A DNA stretch of 64,000 bases from a virus, in the IMG/VR virus record IMGVR_UViG_3300037246_001555, positions 23,490 to 87,489 of that record; one strand, given 5' to 3'. Within the stretch, counting starts at the first letter, position 1. Each line of letters starts with the position of its first letter. The notes below the pieces were generated by a model. It had not been told where the DNA came from. It made no database searches and saw only the letters and a list, made by a program, of their open reading frames with translations. Shown here piece by piece: positions 25,908 to 34,722 of the stretch. The position numbers and the translations under genes were made by a program.

Positions 25908-26167
25908 TGCGTCGGGGTTGGCTGATAGCCGCCCTATTGCTGCTCTTGGTGACGATAGGTGCAGAACATGCACATCATAGAAGTGGACATCAGTACGACA
26001 GGTGGCGTGAATATCGGGGTATAATCGACTGCGTTGACCTCGACTGGGTTATCTTTGTCTTCGAGGAGCGTGTGAACGGCGACGAGTACGACAGTCTAAC
26101 TATACAAATACACCAGAAGCTCGATAAACTTCGGGAGCTTAGGCGCGGTCTTTGTCGGGACGTCTAA
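25907..26167 (+). CDS. Small exported or membrane-anchored protein (86 aa)
   Basis: The ATG overlaps the stop of the giant protein by one base. Residues 5-20 are strongly hydrophobic (WLIAALLLLLVTIGA) after MRRG, a signal anchor or signal peptide. The rest is soluble, charged and ends in a helix. It is the last gene of the rightward arm and converges with the leftward arm, with stops overlapping. A spanin- or holin-related role is possible but there is no lysis gene beside it to support this. Confidence 0.55.
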   Translation: MRRGWLIAALLLLLVTIGAEHAHHRSGHQYDRWREYRGIIDCVDLDWVIFVFEERVNGDEYDSLTIQIHQKLDKLRELRRGLCRDV

Positions 26168-26901
26168 CCCCAGAGCGCCTCTAGTGCCGGGCACACAGGG
26201 AAGTCTTCAATCCGCTCGCGCAATGCGGGCAACTCCTTCAACAAATCCAGATCAATCAGTTCGCCGGGGTGGTAGGAGCGCTTAGCCTTCCTGCTGATGC
26301 GCCGAGTTGCGTCCTCCTCCTTGGGGGAGCGTAGGGCGTTGTGCATGTGCCAGCAGGTGATATCAGGGAACCATAGCTCCGACTTCTCGTTCTGTTTGTA
26401 ACCGGACCGCTCGCCCGGATGAGTGCCCGACCAGAAGGCATCTCGGGTATACAGGCGGTGGTGGCTGCGACGCCGGTCGTATTGCTTCGTTAGAGCCTCG
26501 TTCACCTCCACCCGCTTGAATACTCCAAACTTGTACGTCTCCTCCACCATCATGTAGTGATGTTGAAGATCATCGGCGGCACCACTTATCTTGCCTAGAT
26601 CCTCGGGAGTATAAAGCTCATCACCGTCGAGAATGAAGTAGATGTCCCTGCGGCCTTCGGCGATCATGCTGTTCCGGAACGCCCCCTGGACCTCCGGCTC
26701 CACGTGAGGCATCTTCCGAACGAACAAGTCGGCCTTCCCGTCCATGCGAGCTGTAAACCAGTCGATGATGTCGCGAGTGTTATCTGTGCTTCCAACGTCG
26801 TAGATAACGTAGGAGTCGAAGAAGCCCTCAGTCTGCTTTAGAACATAGGGCAGAAAATACTCCTCGTTTTTCACGAGTACCATTACGCTAGGGTTGCTCA
26901 T
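26164..26901 (-). CDS. Family 2-type glycosyltransferase (245 aa)
   Basis: GT-A fold pattern: MVLVKNEEYFLPYVLKQTEG, SYVIYDVGSTDNTRDIIDWF, then YFILDGDELYTPEDL, in which DGDE is the metal/nucleotide-sugar binding D-x-D. The C-terminal His-rich part (DITCWHMHNALRSP) completes the acceptor side. It transfers a sugar to an unknown acceptor, possibly host surface glycan, virion protein or modified DNA. Linked by ATGA overlap to the gene upstream. Confidence 0.75.
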   Translation of the reverse strand: MSNPSVMVLVKNEEYFLPYVLKQTEGFFDSYVIYDVGSTDNTRDIIDWFTARMDGKADLFVRKMPHVEPEVQGAFRNSMIAEGRRDIYFILDGDELYTPEDLGKISGAADDLQHHYMMVEETYKFGVFKRVEVNEALTKQYDRRRSHHRLYTRDAFWSGTHPGERSGYKQNEKSELWFPDITCWHMHNALRSPKEEDATRRISRKAKRSYHPGELIDLDLLKELPALRERIEDFPVCPALEALWG

Positions 26902-27239
26902 AGATGTCTCACGTCAACGGGGATGCCGTCATCTGCGAAGTCACAGACGATATCTATATCGTTTTTAACGGAGGGTGAATTAGACCATAGGATGAGTGCG
27001 CGGTCGATCTTAGACCCTTCGACATGAAACTTGACACTAAGATCGACAACCTCCCAACCCAGCTCCCGGGCGATAGTGACCGCTGCGGCTTCAACTCCTT
27101 GGTGTCCGCTGTGGAGTAGGGTGTGAGAGGGAGGATTCGCTGCGGTTCCTATCATTCTATACCCTCGGATCAGGTGTTGCAGTTTATCGAACTCTTTCCC
27201 GGTCACCCAGTCGGGCGGGCCTGTTACGTAAAGTCTCAT
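26898..27239 (-). CDS. SLOG/YAcAr-type nucleotide-binding domain protein (113 aa)
   Basis: Single Rossmannoid domain: RLYVTGPPDW at strand 1, a central TLLHSGHQGVEAAAVTIARE loop-helix that corresponds to the G-x-x-G-x-[DE] ligand-binding loop of the SLOG (DUF2493-like) group, and a late DRALILWSNS strand. SLOG domains bind or process nucleotide ligands. In phages this type sits near modifying enzymes. Here it is translationally coupled to glycosyltransferases on both sides, which suggests recognition or processing of an activated nucleotide. Confidence 0.6.
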   Translation of the reverse strand: MRLYVTGPPDWVTGKEFDKLQHLIRGYRMIGTAANPPSHTLLHSGHQGVEAAAVTIARELGWEVVDLSVKFHVEGSKIDRALILWSNSPSVKNDIDIVCDFADDGIPVDVRHL

Positions 27240-28132
27240 GATTGTACGACCTCCAAGATTTGATCAACTCGATTTTCCACTAGGTGGTGTTGCTTTACCT
27301 CAAGGTAAGCGCTCGCCGCAATCACGTTAGCTGCGTTGGGATTATCCATTACCCACCGCATTGCCACTTCAAGTCCCGCGTGGGAATACGCATGATAAGG
27401 GATGAAATGCACTCCCGGCCGGAATAGCTTTTCCGTGCCGGAGCGGGCATCTATGTCATTTATCAGCGGCTTCATCATGAGCATTGACTCCACTACCCTG
27501 AGATTGGGGCCATCGTGCTTCTGACAGTGATTAAAGAGGTGCCGGCACTGAGCCATAGCTTCTGCTGTCTGCGGCCAACGATGTTTGATCCCGGGACCCA
27601 CTTGTCGTGCTTCGACCGTCCAACCGTTGTTTTTGGCTATCTCAACCATTGGATTTGCCCTTGAGAGCCCGCCTTTTGAGCCGAAAAAACCGAAGTCGAA
27701 CGCCTCTTTTTCGCATGTTTCCGCGTATTGCTTCCCATCGAACCATTTCAGGTCCGTGAAGTTGGGACACCAATGAGCACTGGAATGTCCCGCGAACAAG
27801 TCCCTCTTGTCCCAGACCGCGTAGAATACATGGTCGTAGTTCTTGCCTACTCGATGGTGTACCGTAGGCCAGCCATGCGAGTCGATGAACATCACGGCGC
27901 TGGGAACAGGCAGCTTCCCCTCCTGAGCTTGCCACAGCAGCTCCCCCTTCTCGTTACGGCCACAGTCGATGTCGAGCACTAAGTCAACTCCGTCGTAGTT
28001 GGCTTCAATACTCTTGGGGGCGTCCACCACCTCATGGCCCTTCTCGCGGAGGACTCGCACAATAGACCCCGAGTAGGTGTCCACCCGTTTGTTTGATCTA
28101 GTTATCCAGTTCCGCGTGACCATGATGTTCAT
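27236..28132 (-). CDS. GT-B-type glycosyltransferase (298 aa)
   Basis: An N-terminal Rossmann-like half ends near residue 150, and a C-terminal half carries NLRVVESMLMMKPLINDID, then LFRPGVHFIPYHAYSHAGLE. This matches the Glyco_trans_1_2 (GT4/GT1-like) nucleotide-sugar domain, where an E-x-x-x-x-x-x-P loop contacts the donor. Overlaps of ATGA with both neighbours place it in the same unit as the other two. Donor and acceptor are unknown. Confidence 0.7.
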   Translation of the reverse strand: MNIMVTRNWITRSNKRVDTYSGSIVRVLREKGHEVVDAPKSIEANYDGVDLVLDIDCGRNEKGELLWQAQEGKLPVPSAVMFIDSHGWPTVHHRVGKNYDHVFYAVWDKRDLFAGHSSAHWCPNFTDLKWFDGKQYAETCEKEAFDFGFFGSKGGLSRANPMVEIAKNNGWTVEARQVGPGIKHRWPQTAEAMAQCRHLFNHCQKHDGPNLRVVESMLMMKPLINDIDARSGTEKLFRPGVHFIPYHAYSHAGLEVAMRWVMDNPNAANVIAASAYLEVKQHHLVENRVDQILEVVQS

Positions 28133-28500
28133 TGCTGGCTCTTCGCCTTCTTTCTGAGTGCTGCGACGGCGGCTCTTTCCCTACCTAGTTGGTTCCAGTT
28201 GATATAGCCGCTTTCAGTCATCATCGCTCCAATCGACCGCCTCTTCAAACGGAGAATTTTGTCGTATTCACGTATGATTTTGCTTCCTACTAGATCAACC
28301 CTGGCGATTTCTTTCTTTAGTTTGGCTTGTGTGTTTTCTAGGTCCTTCTCCATTACTGAAAGCCGGTTACGCTCCTTGCGCTCTAGTTTTAGCTGTGCGC
28401 GTAGGTTAGCGAGTTCCTCCTTGAAGTCCTTGCGAACCGCCTTTTTGGCCTCCTTGAAGACGCTTGCCATGATCATATCAGAACCTGTTGTCGTTGCCAT
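28129..28500 (-). CDS. Coiled-coil protein (123 aa)
   Basis: Residues about 20-90 are a continuous charged coiled coil (KEELANLRAQLKLERKERNR). The C-terminal part, GYINWNQLGRERAAVAALRK, looks like a short helical hairpin. Start overlaps the deformylase stop (TAATG). No enzymatic motif. Function unknown. Confidence 0.6.
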   Translation of the reverse strand: MATTTGSDMIMASVFKEAKKAVRKDFKEELANLRAQLKLERKERNRLSVMEKDLENTQAKLKKEIARVDLVGSKIIREYDKILRLKRRSIGAMMTESGYINWNQLGRERAAVAALRKKAKSQQ

Positions 28501-29195
28501 TACTTGCTCCCTTCTCTAAATCCTTGTTCGAACGCTTGTGCTCTTTTGAGGGCGTACTCTGGCGTCCTCGTAGCGTGTTTGAGCTTTGCTAGTGCTCCCT
28601 TATATCCCTTCCTGTACCTACGTCGTACCTTTCTAGCCCGACGAAGTGCCATGCCCCGCTTCAGGCTGGAAAGGCGGTCAATGAAGCAGAACCCCATCAG
28701 GTGATCCATTTCGTGCTGAATCACAATCGCCTCATAGCCTTCGAACCACTCGTGGTGTGCTTCACCTTCGAAATCCAACCACTCCAGCTCCAGCTTATCC
28801 AGCCGCCGTACGGGGTTCCGGTAACCGTAGGGGAAGGACAGGCAACCCTCGCCCGGCCACTGGAGCTGTTGGGCTCCCTGACCAATGTCAGTGATCCTCG
28901 GATTGAGAAACACGCGGGGCGTCTTTGAGGCGTCCTCTTCCGTCCACTTGGTATCCATGACAAAGATCTGGAAGGGGATGCCTGTTTGTTGTGCTGCAAG
29001 GCCGACACCGTGGTGCTTGTACATTGCCTGGATCATGGCTTCGGCCGTATCACGAACCAGCTCGGTGCCCAGGCCCTCCTCAGGGAATGGCGCAACCGGC
29101 ATCTTCAGGGTCTCGTCAGGCCAGATAACCAGCCTCAGCTCAGGCTTCTCTTCTTCCGCCTCAGGTGCGGGAGTGTTAGGGTCAGGTTCAGTCAT
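28500..29195 (-). CDS. def: Peptide deformylase (231 aa)
   Basis: All three deformylase motifs are present: GVGLAAQ (63-69), EGCLS (116-120, Cys is a metal ligand) and HEMDH (161-165, two His ligands and catalytic Glu). It removes the formyl group from nascent proteins. An N-terminal acidic, Pro-rich extension of about 20 residues and a basic C-terminal tail of ~50 residues (MALRRARKVRRRYRKG) set it apart from short phage deformylases; the basic tail could dock on the ribosome. Phage deformylases are known from marine phages. Coupled by ATGA to the HNH gene upstream. Confidence 0.9.
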   Translation of the reverse strand: MTEPDPNTPAPEAEEEKPELRLVIWPDETLKMPVAPFPEEGLGTELVRDTAEAMIQAMYKHHGVGLAAQQTGIPFQIFVMDTKWTEEDASKTPRVFLNPRITDIGQGAQQLQWPGEGCLSFPYGYRNPVRRLDKLELEWLDFEGEAHHEWFEGYEAIVIQHEMDHLMGFCFIDRLSSLKRGMALRRARKVRRRYRKGYKGALAKLKHATRTPEYALKRAQAFEQGFREGSK

Positions 29196-29767
29196 TTACT
29201 TTTCTCCGGCAAGTCATTGATGCTGGCGAACTCTCCGAAGTACTCCACCGCTGCTTTGTCATAGGCGGCAGCCGCATCCTCTTCTACGTAGTACGTCCCC
29301 AAGTTGATATGCCTGTGCTCCTGCGTGATCGTGGCCCGCCAGCACTTCTTGCGTCCATCCGTGATCTTAGACACTCCCTTGTAACTAGAGGATGGTTTTC
29401 CCCCGGCTTGTGTGCGCCGCTTCCTCTTGTTGGCCTCGTTATCGCTACGGGTAGCGAGGCGTAGATTTGCGCGACGGTTGTCCAGCTTATCCCCGTTTAT
29501 GTGGTCGATTAGGAATCCACGCGGCAGCGGTGCCCCGAGCATACGCTCCCACACCTCGTTGTGCAGGTAGTACTCCCCGCTTGCCCTACCGGCCTTCCAC
29601 CTACGGATTGCGTAGTAGTGAGGGAACTCCTTGGAGCCGGCCGTCTTTAGACGCCAATCCCCACTCAGAAGCTCCTCGTCCTCCTCATCAATCCAGCTAA
29701 TCAGGCCCGAATCGCCCAGAGGTACTTCGATGATGCCGTCGTCCTCTTCTTCGTACTCTTCTGTCAT
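29192..29767 (-). CDS. HNH endonuclease with AP2 DNA-binding domain (191 aa)
   Basis: HNH core at about 75-125: LHNEVWERMLG, then IDHINGDKLDNRRANLRLAT with the His-His-Asn set. This is followed by an AP2-type domain at about 130-180 (SSYKGVSKITDGRKKCWRA, GTYYVEEDAAAAYDKAA). This is a common free-standing homing endonuclease architecture. ATGA overlaps with both neighbours show it has become part of the operon. Confidence 0.85.
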   Translation of the reverse strand: MTEEYEEEDDGIIEVPLGDSGLISWIDEEDEELLSGDWRLKTAGSKEFPHYYAIRRWKAGRASGEYYLHNEVWERMLGAPLPRGFLIDHINGDKLDNRRANLRLATRSDNEANKRKRRTQAGGKPSSSYKGVSKITDGRKKCWRATITQEHRHINLGTYYVEEDAAAAYDKAAVEYFGEFASINDLPEKSK

Positions 29768-29982
29768 TGTCCGAAGATCGCCTTAGCCATCAACATCACT
29801 ACGTAGATGAATCCGAGAGTTGCGCCTATTGAAAGTGCGGAAATTCCAACCCAGACAGCGATCATCAGGCCCGCCGCGTGCTTTACGGTTTTCTCTGATG
29901 CCTTCAACAGAGACTCTAGTGCTTCATCGTCTTCAAAGAAGTCCTTACCAAAGTCGTCAAAGTTCGTTTGAGATTCTCTCAT
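29764..29982 (-). CDS. Small membrane protein (72 aa)
   Basis: An acidic soluble N-terminus of about 35 residues is followed by a long hydrophobic stretch (AAGLMIAVWVGISALSIGAT then LGFIYVVMLMAKAIF) sufficient for one long or two short transmembrane helices. Ribosome binding site GGGAGAAC. Small size and membrane segments make it one candidate for a holin, though no endolysin is near. Confidence 0.6.
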   Translation of the reverse strand: MRESQTNFDDFGKDFFEDDEALESLLKASEKTVKHAAGLMIAVWVGISALSIGATLGFIYVVMLMAKAIFGQ

Positions 29983-29992
29983 GTTGTTCTCC

Positions 29993-30757
29993 CTATTCTA
30001 GTACCAGATCGCAGTACGTGTACTCTTTGCGCTGAAGCTCTTTCAGCACTTGCCGGTTACGGCGGAGTTGATCCGATACGTCTATCTCCCATCGCCCCCC
30101 CTCGGTGTCCCCGAGCTGAACGATCTTGTCTCGGGCTTCCTTGATGTCCACCCACCGGGCTGGGTGGTTTATCAAGCCTGATCTGGCGACGCGGTTGCTC
30201 CACTCTCCGTGGGCGTAGCCCGCTCCCCGGAATAGAGGGTTGAAGGCTCCCACGGTCTGCACGACAGTCGAGGTTAGGAAGGTTAAATCCCCCCTGGGAC
30301 TTGGCCCATAAATTGGTGTGAGGGACGCTTCTGCCATGTAGGCCGAAAACGCCGGCACCTCCTCAGGTATCTCCTTGTCCTGCACGCGGCAAAAGTGATG
30401 GATACCGGATAGTATGGCCGCTGCTTCGTATGCCTCAAACCAGCCCCGCTCTGTAGGCTTCAAATCGTCCTCTAGGATGCACAAGAGATGACAGTCCTGT
30501 AGTGCCCACAGAGCGCGGTTCTTGTTGGCTGCCACGCCTTTGTTCGGGCCTTGGAGTAGGAGCACGTCTTGGCGCCTGGCTATCTGACTAACTGTTTCAC
30601 CATGACCGTCATATGCTTGGGAAGCCGCTTCATCTGACCCATCATCGCAAATCACGACGCGAGTACCGGCTGGGGCCGTGCGCTTGACCGCCTTAACGAT
30701 CTCCTCAAGACGGTCCAGTCGGTTGTAGTGACAGACGGCAACTCCGCGCTTGATCAT
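29993..30757 (-). CDS. Family 2-type glycosyltransferase (254 aa)
   Basis: GT-A pattern: GVAVCHYNRLDRLEEIV, RVVICDDGSDEA, GPNKGVAANKNRAL, and LLCILEDDLKP (D-D-x metal site). The start ATG overlaps the preceding stop (ATGA) and has GAGGA at correct distance; an ATG 24 bases upstream is less likely. Similar to the other glycosyltransferases of this region in probable role, with unknown donor and acceptor. Confidence 0.75.
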   Translation of the reverse strand: MIKRGVAVCHYNRLDRLEEIVKAVKRTAPAGTRVVICDDGSDEAASQAYDGHGETVSQIARRQDVLLLQGPNKGVAANKNRALWALQDCHLLCILEDDLKPTERGWFEAYEAAAILSGIHHFCRVQDKEIPEEVPAFSAYMAEASLTPIYGPSPRGDLTFLTSTVVQTVGAFNPLFRGAGYAHGEWSNRVARSGLINHPARWVDIKEARDKIVQLGDTEGGRWEIDVSDQLRRNRQVLKELQRKEYTYCDLVLE

Positions 30758-30972
30758 TCTGAGTCCTCGAACTGAAACCATCCTGGGCTAATGAGCATCT
30801 TCGTGGCCTCTCGGAGAGTTTCTACCGCGGGTCCGGTTTCCTCGTACACAAATGCCTTCTCCACGGCCATCCTCAGAGCGGTAGGCAGGGTGGTGTGCCT
30901 TAGCATCGCCTCCACTACTCCGTCGTCTTGTGTGATGTGTCTGATGGCGTCAATAAGTTCGGTCTTGGTCAC
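30754..30972 (-). CDS. Small helical protein (72 aa)
   Basis: GTG start with GGGAGAAA site lying inside the end of the previous gene. Entirely helical pattern with no motif. Overlaps the glycosyltransferase start. Function unknown. Confidence 0.55.
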   Translation of the reverse strand: MTKTELIDAIRHITQDDGVVEAMLRHTTLPTALRMAVEKAFVYEETGPAVETLREATKMLISPGWFQFEDSE

Positions 30973-30973
30973 G

Positions 30974-31372
30974 TTAGATTTCTCCCACTATGTTGTCTTC
31001 GATTATGTCATCGAGGGCGTCACTATTTAAGACGGAGGTGTAGCTGTACTTTTTGCCGGTTCTATGATCCGTGACTCGTTGCTTGGGCTCGTTATACGAT
31101 CTTACTCTATCGGAGACTGAACGACCCTTAGGCTGAACGCCCCGTGCAAGATCTTTCATGATCGGCACCAACTTCGCAGCCAACCGCCGAAATGCCTCTT
31201 TGCGGTTTTGAGGCTGTTTCTTGTGGTCTTCACACTGCGACGTGATGCCAGTAGGCAAGTGAGTCATCCGGCAGGCTGAATCTGTCTTGTTTCGGTGCTG
31301 TCCTCCCGCGCCGCTTCCTCGGTAGTAGTCGATTCTCAAATCGCTTTTACGGACCGTCTGGGGCCAAGCCAT
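30974..31372 (-). CDS. Release-factor-like GGQ-domain protein (132 aa)
   Basis: The whole protein is the peptidyl-tRNA hydrolysing domain of class I release factors: YYRGSGAGGQHRNKTDSACR has the universal GGQ (residues 23-25) with the flanking G-x-G and N-K/x-x-x-S pattern. RVRSYNEPKQRVTDHRTGK matches the R-T-Y-x-x-P-x-x-R-V-T-D-H-R element after it. The stop-codon recognition domain is absent. This is the layout of rescue factors such as ArfB and RF-H-type proteins, which release peptides from ribosomes without a normal stop signal. Encoded beside peptide deformylase and small genes. Confidence 0.85.
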   Translation of the reverse strand: MAWPQTVRKSDLRIDYYRGSGAGGQHRNKTDSACRMTHLPTGITSQCEDHKKQPQNRKEAFRRLAAKLVPIMKDLARGVQPKGRSVSDRVRSYNEPKQRVTDHRTGKKYSYTSVLNSDALDDIIEDNIVGEI

Positions 31373-31375
31373 GAC

Positions 31376-34300
31376 TTACTCCTTCTCCGCAAGAACGGTG
31401 TTAATCACCTGATTGAGCTTGTTCCGAAACCTGATCGGGCTGGCTGCTTCCGAAGCCGTTTTGTGCCCGCCAACCACTAGCTTAGTGAACAGTGCCTCGT
31501 CCTCAACCAGTTCCGTAACCAGCTCTCCGCCACGTTGAGCGTCCCCCACAGGATAGAGCAGGCAGTTCTCCCTATCCTTCAGGAACTCAGCGCCTGTGTC
31601 GGTGGTAACAACCGCAACCCCAGCACTCATCGCCTCCAAGGATAGTCGGCCTAGGCCCTCAGTATGGCTAGCCCCGAACCAGACGGTTAGCTGCTTGAGG
31701 ACGAAAGCCATGTCTTTCCGTGAGGCGCTCCTAATGTACTGCATGTGCCAGGGCACCCGCGCCTTCATCTCACCAAAGCCAACAGCTTGGAAATTAGCCT
31801 CGTACTTCTTCTTCAGCGCGTCTATCACAGCCATTGCTTCTGGCGTCCCCTTGAGGGGGTGGTCATGAACCAAAGTGCCGAGACGGAACCCTGCTTCGCC
31901 GCTGCCGTAGGTGCGGTTGGTGGGAGGCATATTGAACATCTCGTGTCCATAGTGGTACCACCCAACCACGGTGACCTTGTCCTCCGGCCAAGCCTTATGG
32001 TCCCAGTCATCTACCGGATTGATACACGCACCGCGAAGCCACTCGGTGCTCGTCATGATGTGGTCCCAAGGCAGATTCAGGTTATCGTTCTCGGTCTTCT
32101 TGAACCTAGCGTTGTGACTCAACTTGTACATGATGAACTTCTTGTTGGGGAAGTCCGTCATGAGCTTCTCGGCAAACGGGTTGTCCGAGTTGATGATCAC
32201 GACCTCTACGTCTTCCGGCACCTCTTCCCACGCGGTACGAACATTGATCCTCTTCGCCATGTTCAGAACCTCAGGGTTCCAGTCGGTGTAAATAGTGGAC
32301 AGCTCCACATTGTGTCCTAGCGCCTGGATCTGCTTGGCGGCCGAGATGATAGTGGTCGGTCCGCCGTGCTTGCGTAGATGCGGAGTGACCACCTCGATGC
32401 GGGTCTTGTTCACTTCAGGCTCAGGCGGAAACACGAAGTTGATGAAGCGCTTCACTGTCTCGTGGCGGTTAACTGATTTATGCAGAAGCGCTCTTCTTAC
32501 CCCCTTCTTTTCTTTCCATGAGAGGGCGAGATTTGCCGCCCTTCCCGGCCTGTCCTGTACCGTGACGCGCGTATCCCAAGCCTCCTCGTACTCGTGGATA
32601 CCCTTGTTCTCTCGGGTGATAACGCGGCACCCCGAGACTAGCGCCTCCAGTCCAGGCATCCCGTAGGAGTGGATCTCGGAGGGGTCTACGAACACGTCCA
32701 CCTCACTGCCTAGAAGCGCCGCCATCTTTGCTTGTGAGAGGTTGCCGACACAAGTGACGCCTCGCCGCCCCGGCAGCGCCTTGGGGCCGATTGCTAGCAC
32801 GCGAATGTCGGGTCTTTTTTCCGGCTTTAAAGCGTCAAGAAACTCAAAGGCCCAGTCCTTTCCCTTGAATGGGTAGATATCGTTGATCAAAATAGCGATG
32901 GTGTATCGCTCATCTCCGTCTTCACGATTGCGCATGTGGAACAAGTCCATATTTACCCCAGGCAAAATAACCCCAGGCACAGCAGCCCCGATGTTCCGAA
33001 GCTCTTTAGCGATCCAGTTGGAGGCGCAGATGTTAGGTAGCCTCTTGTACGACTCCAGAAAAGCCGGGATCAAGTCCTCTCTACCCGTGCTAGTAGCTAG
33101 GGCAACGTCGTAGCTTTGGACGAAGTTAAGGCCCTCGATACCCTTATAGCTTTGATCAATGTCCCACACCAGAGGGGTTAACTCAGTTACGGCGGCAAAT
33201 ACCTTACCGTTCATGAAGACTCGTTGGGTGAAGGTAGAGGTGAACTCGTCATGGCTTTTGAACAGAATCGGGGCTGTCCGAAGGTTGCTGACCACTTGAA
33301 GGTTGAGGGGTTTTTCCTCATCATAGCTCTCTAGCACTACGCAGACCTTAGCGTTGTACCCGTTCTCGATTAGTTCATTTACGATATCAGCGATGAAGTT
33401 CATGCCCCCGCACGTCCCTGCGGACTTAACTACGAAGGCAATGTTACCCCGGTAGATTTTCTTGAAGGCCTCTTTTGGCAGCTTGGACCTAAGGTGATCC
33501 ACGCACCCCTTGGCGTCAAAGCCGTTCTGCCACGACCCAAAGTCCGGATGAAGCTCATTGAATCTGGAGCTGCCACTCTTGCGCAGCCCCATATGCTCTC
33601 CTTCGCCGAGCTGGCTGAAGCTGGTTCCTCGCTCGTGGAAGACGTAGGCGTTGTCCGCGATTACCCCGCGGTTCCGTAGAATGATCCCCCTCTCGTCCGT
33701 TTGCTTGATGGCTTTGAACCAGAAATCCGTCTCCTCGCCATACGAGATGTATGCTTCATCGAACGGTCCGACTTCCTCCCAAGTGCTTCGGCGCGTAGTG
33801 AAGCAGAAGCCAGTCGGCATGATCTCGTTGTACGTGAGGGCGTTCGGTGCTTTAGCCACCGCGTCCGCCATGTCGATATAGCTGCACCCGTTGTACATGG
33901 ATACGTTCACCAACGCTGTATTGTTGGTTACTGGATTCACGATTACGTTCCGCTCGTCTGCTTCCAGGGCCATGAGCTGCCTCACCAGCCAGCCCTTAGT
34001 CACGATGGTGTCGCTGTTCAAGATGCAGACGTATGGGTTACTGCCTTCGGCCACGCCACGATTAGCCGTCGGCGCGAATCCTCGATTCTTTCGGTTGTAG
34101 AGGACGGTGATAGACGGGTGAGCCTTGTCCTTGACTACCGATTCGAGGTACTTCCGTACAGCAGGATCGGGAGAGCAATCGTCTACAATGATTAGATTGT
34201 AGTCCCACTCGGTTCTCTTGGCGATACTCTCCAGACAAGGCTTCAGAACGTGCAGGCCTCCGTAGACGGGGACCACGATATCCACCGGACCCTTCAGCTT

Positions 34301-34483
34301 CCCAATCGTGTTGAACACGTCCGGTCTAGCTGACGGCGTCTCAGTGGGTAGATTGGCCGCGATAGCTTGAATCATCTCTGGCGTGGGCGCGATCTCAGTC
34401 CGTTTGGACATGAGCTGATCGGTGAATGCCGCGTGGTCCGTCTCGTTGGGTTGGCCCCAGATCCCGTTTCTATCAAAGGGCAT
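31376..34483 (-). CDS. Three-domain glycosyltransferase (GT2 + two GT-B domains, 1035 aa)
   Basis: Residues about 65-320 are a GT2 domain: PVDIVVPVYGGLHVLKPCLE, LIIVDDCSPDPAVR, VCILNSDTIVTKGWL. Residues about 345-670 form a GT-B module with YGMPGLEALVSGCRVITREN as donor loop. Residues about 690-1030 form a second GT-B module with GLGRLSLEAMSAGVAVVTTD. Such fused enzymes assemble several sugars on one acceptor. It starts after GGGAGATTAGTA. It is the centre of a cluster with three other glycosyltransferases, which suggests synthesis of a multi-sugar decoration or modification of host surface glycans. Confidence 0.8.
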   Translation of the reverse strand: MPFDRNGIWGQPNETDHAAFTDQLMSKRTEIAPTPEMIQAIAANLPTETPSARPDVFNTIGKLKGPVDIVVPVYGGLHVLKPCLESIAKRTEWDYNLIIVDDCSPDPAVRKYLESVVKDKAHPSITVLYNRKNRGFAPTANRGVAEGSNPYVCILNSDTIVTKGWLVRQLMALEADERNVIVNPVTNNTALVNVSMYNGCSYIDMADAVAKAPNALTYNEIMPTGFCFTTRRSTWEEVGPFDEAYISYGEETDFWFKAIKQTDERGIILRNRGVIADNAYVFHERGTSFSQLGEGEHMGLRKSGSSRFNELHPDFGSWQNGFDAKGCVDHLRSKLPKEAFKKIYRGNIAFVVKSAGTCGGMNFIADIVNELIENGYNAKVCVVLESYDEEKPLNLQVVSNLRTAPILFKSHDEFTSTFTQRVFMNGKVFAAVTELTPLVWDIDQSYKGIEGLNFVQSYDVALATSTGREDLIPAFLESYKRLPNICASNWIAKELRNIGAAVPGVILPGVNMDLFHMRNREDGDERYTIAILINDIYPFKGKDWAFEFLDALKPEKRPDIRVLAIGPKALPGRRGVTCVGNLSQAKMAALLGSEVDVFVDPSEIHSYGMPGLEALVSGCRVITRENKGIHEYEEAWDTRVTVQDRPGRAANLALSWKEKKGVRRALLHKSVNRHETVKRFINFVFPPEPEVNKTRIEVVTPHLRKHGGPTTIISAAKQIQALGHNVELSTIYTDWNPEVLNMAKRINVRTAWEEVPEDVEVVIINSDNPFAEKLMTDFPNKKFIMYKLSHNARFKKTENDNLNLPWDHIMTSTEWLRGACINPVDDWDHKAWPEDKVTVVGWYHYGHEMFNMPPTNRTYGSGEAGFRLGTLVHDHPLKGTPEAMAVIDALKKKYEANFQAVGFGEMKARVPWHMQYIRSASRKDMAFVLKQLTVWFGASHTEGLGRLSLEAMSAGVAVVTTDTGAEFLKDRENCLLYPVGDAQRGGELVTELVEDEALFTKLVVGGHKTASEAASPIRFRNKLNQVINTVLAEKE

Positions 34484-34485
34484 TA

Positions 34486-34722
34486 CTAATCTCCCACCAC
34501 AAAGACTTCTATTTCCGTTTCGTCTTCATTAGCATTGTCAAGTCCATACCATTCATATAGGTCTCCGTTTTCGGGATTTCCTATTACGCCTACTTTGGCA
34601 CGAGTAACCCAATAAATAGGAAAGTACTCATGATCTCCGCCCGAACTAACTACACGTAAATCGTCGGGTACGTTTTCGAGCGCCTTGCGAAGATCCTTAA
34701 CTGTCACTACTCGCGTTGCCAT
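34486..34722 (-). CDS. Small acidic phage protein, paralog of the 35969 gene (78 aa)
   Basis: Begins VVTVKDLRKALENVPDDLRVV, matching MTVDDLREKLEGIDGSLEIV in the gene at 35969. This helix-turn start followed by an acidic beta-rich tail is common in small phage proteins of unknown role. GGAGAAGTAA precedes the ATG, and the gene abuts the kinase gene. Confidence 0.65.
   Translation of the reverse strand: MATRVVTVKDLRKALENVPDDLRVVSSGGDHEYFPIYWVTRAKVGVIGNPENGDLYEWYGLDNANEDETEIEVFVVGD

Noticed and set aside
26160-26170. Terminator between the converging arms
   Set aside because: The two stop codons overlap and no hairpin with a T-run is visible; transcription may read into the opposite arm.
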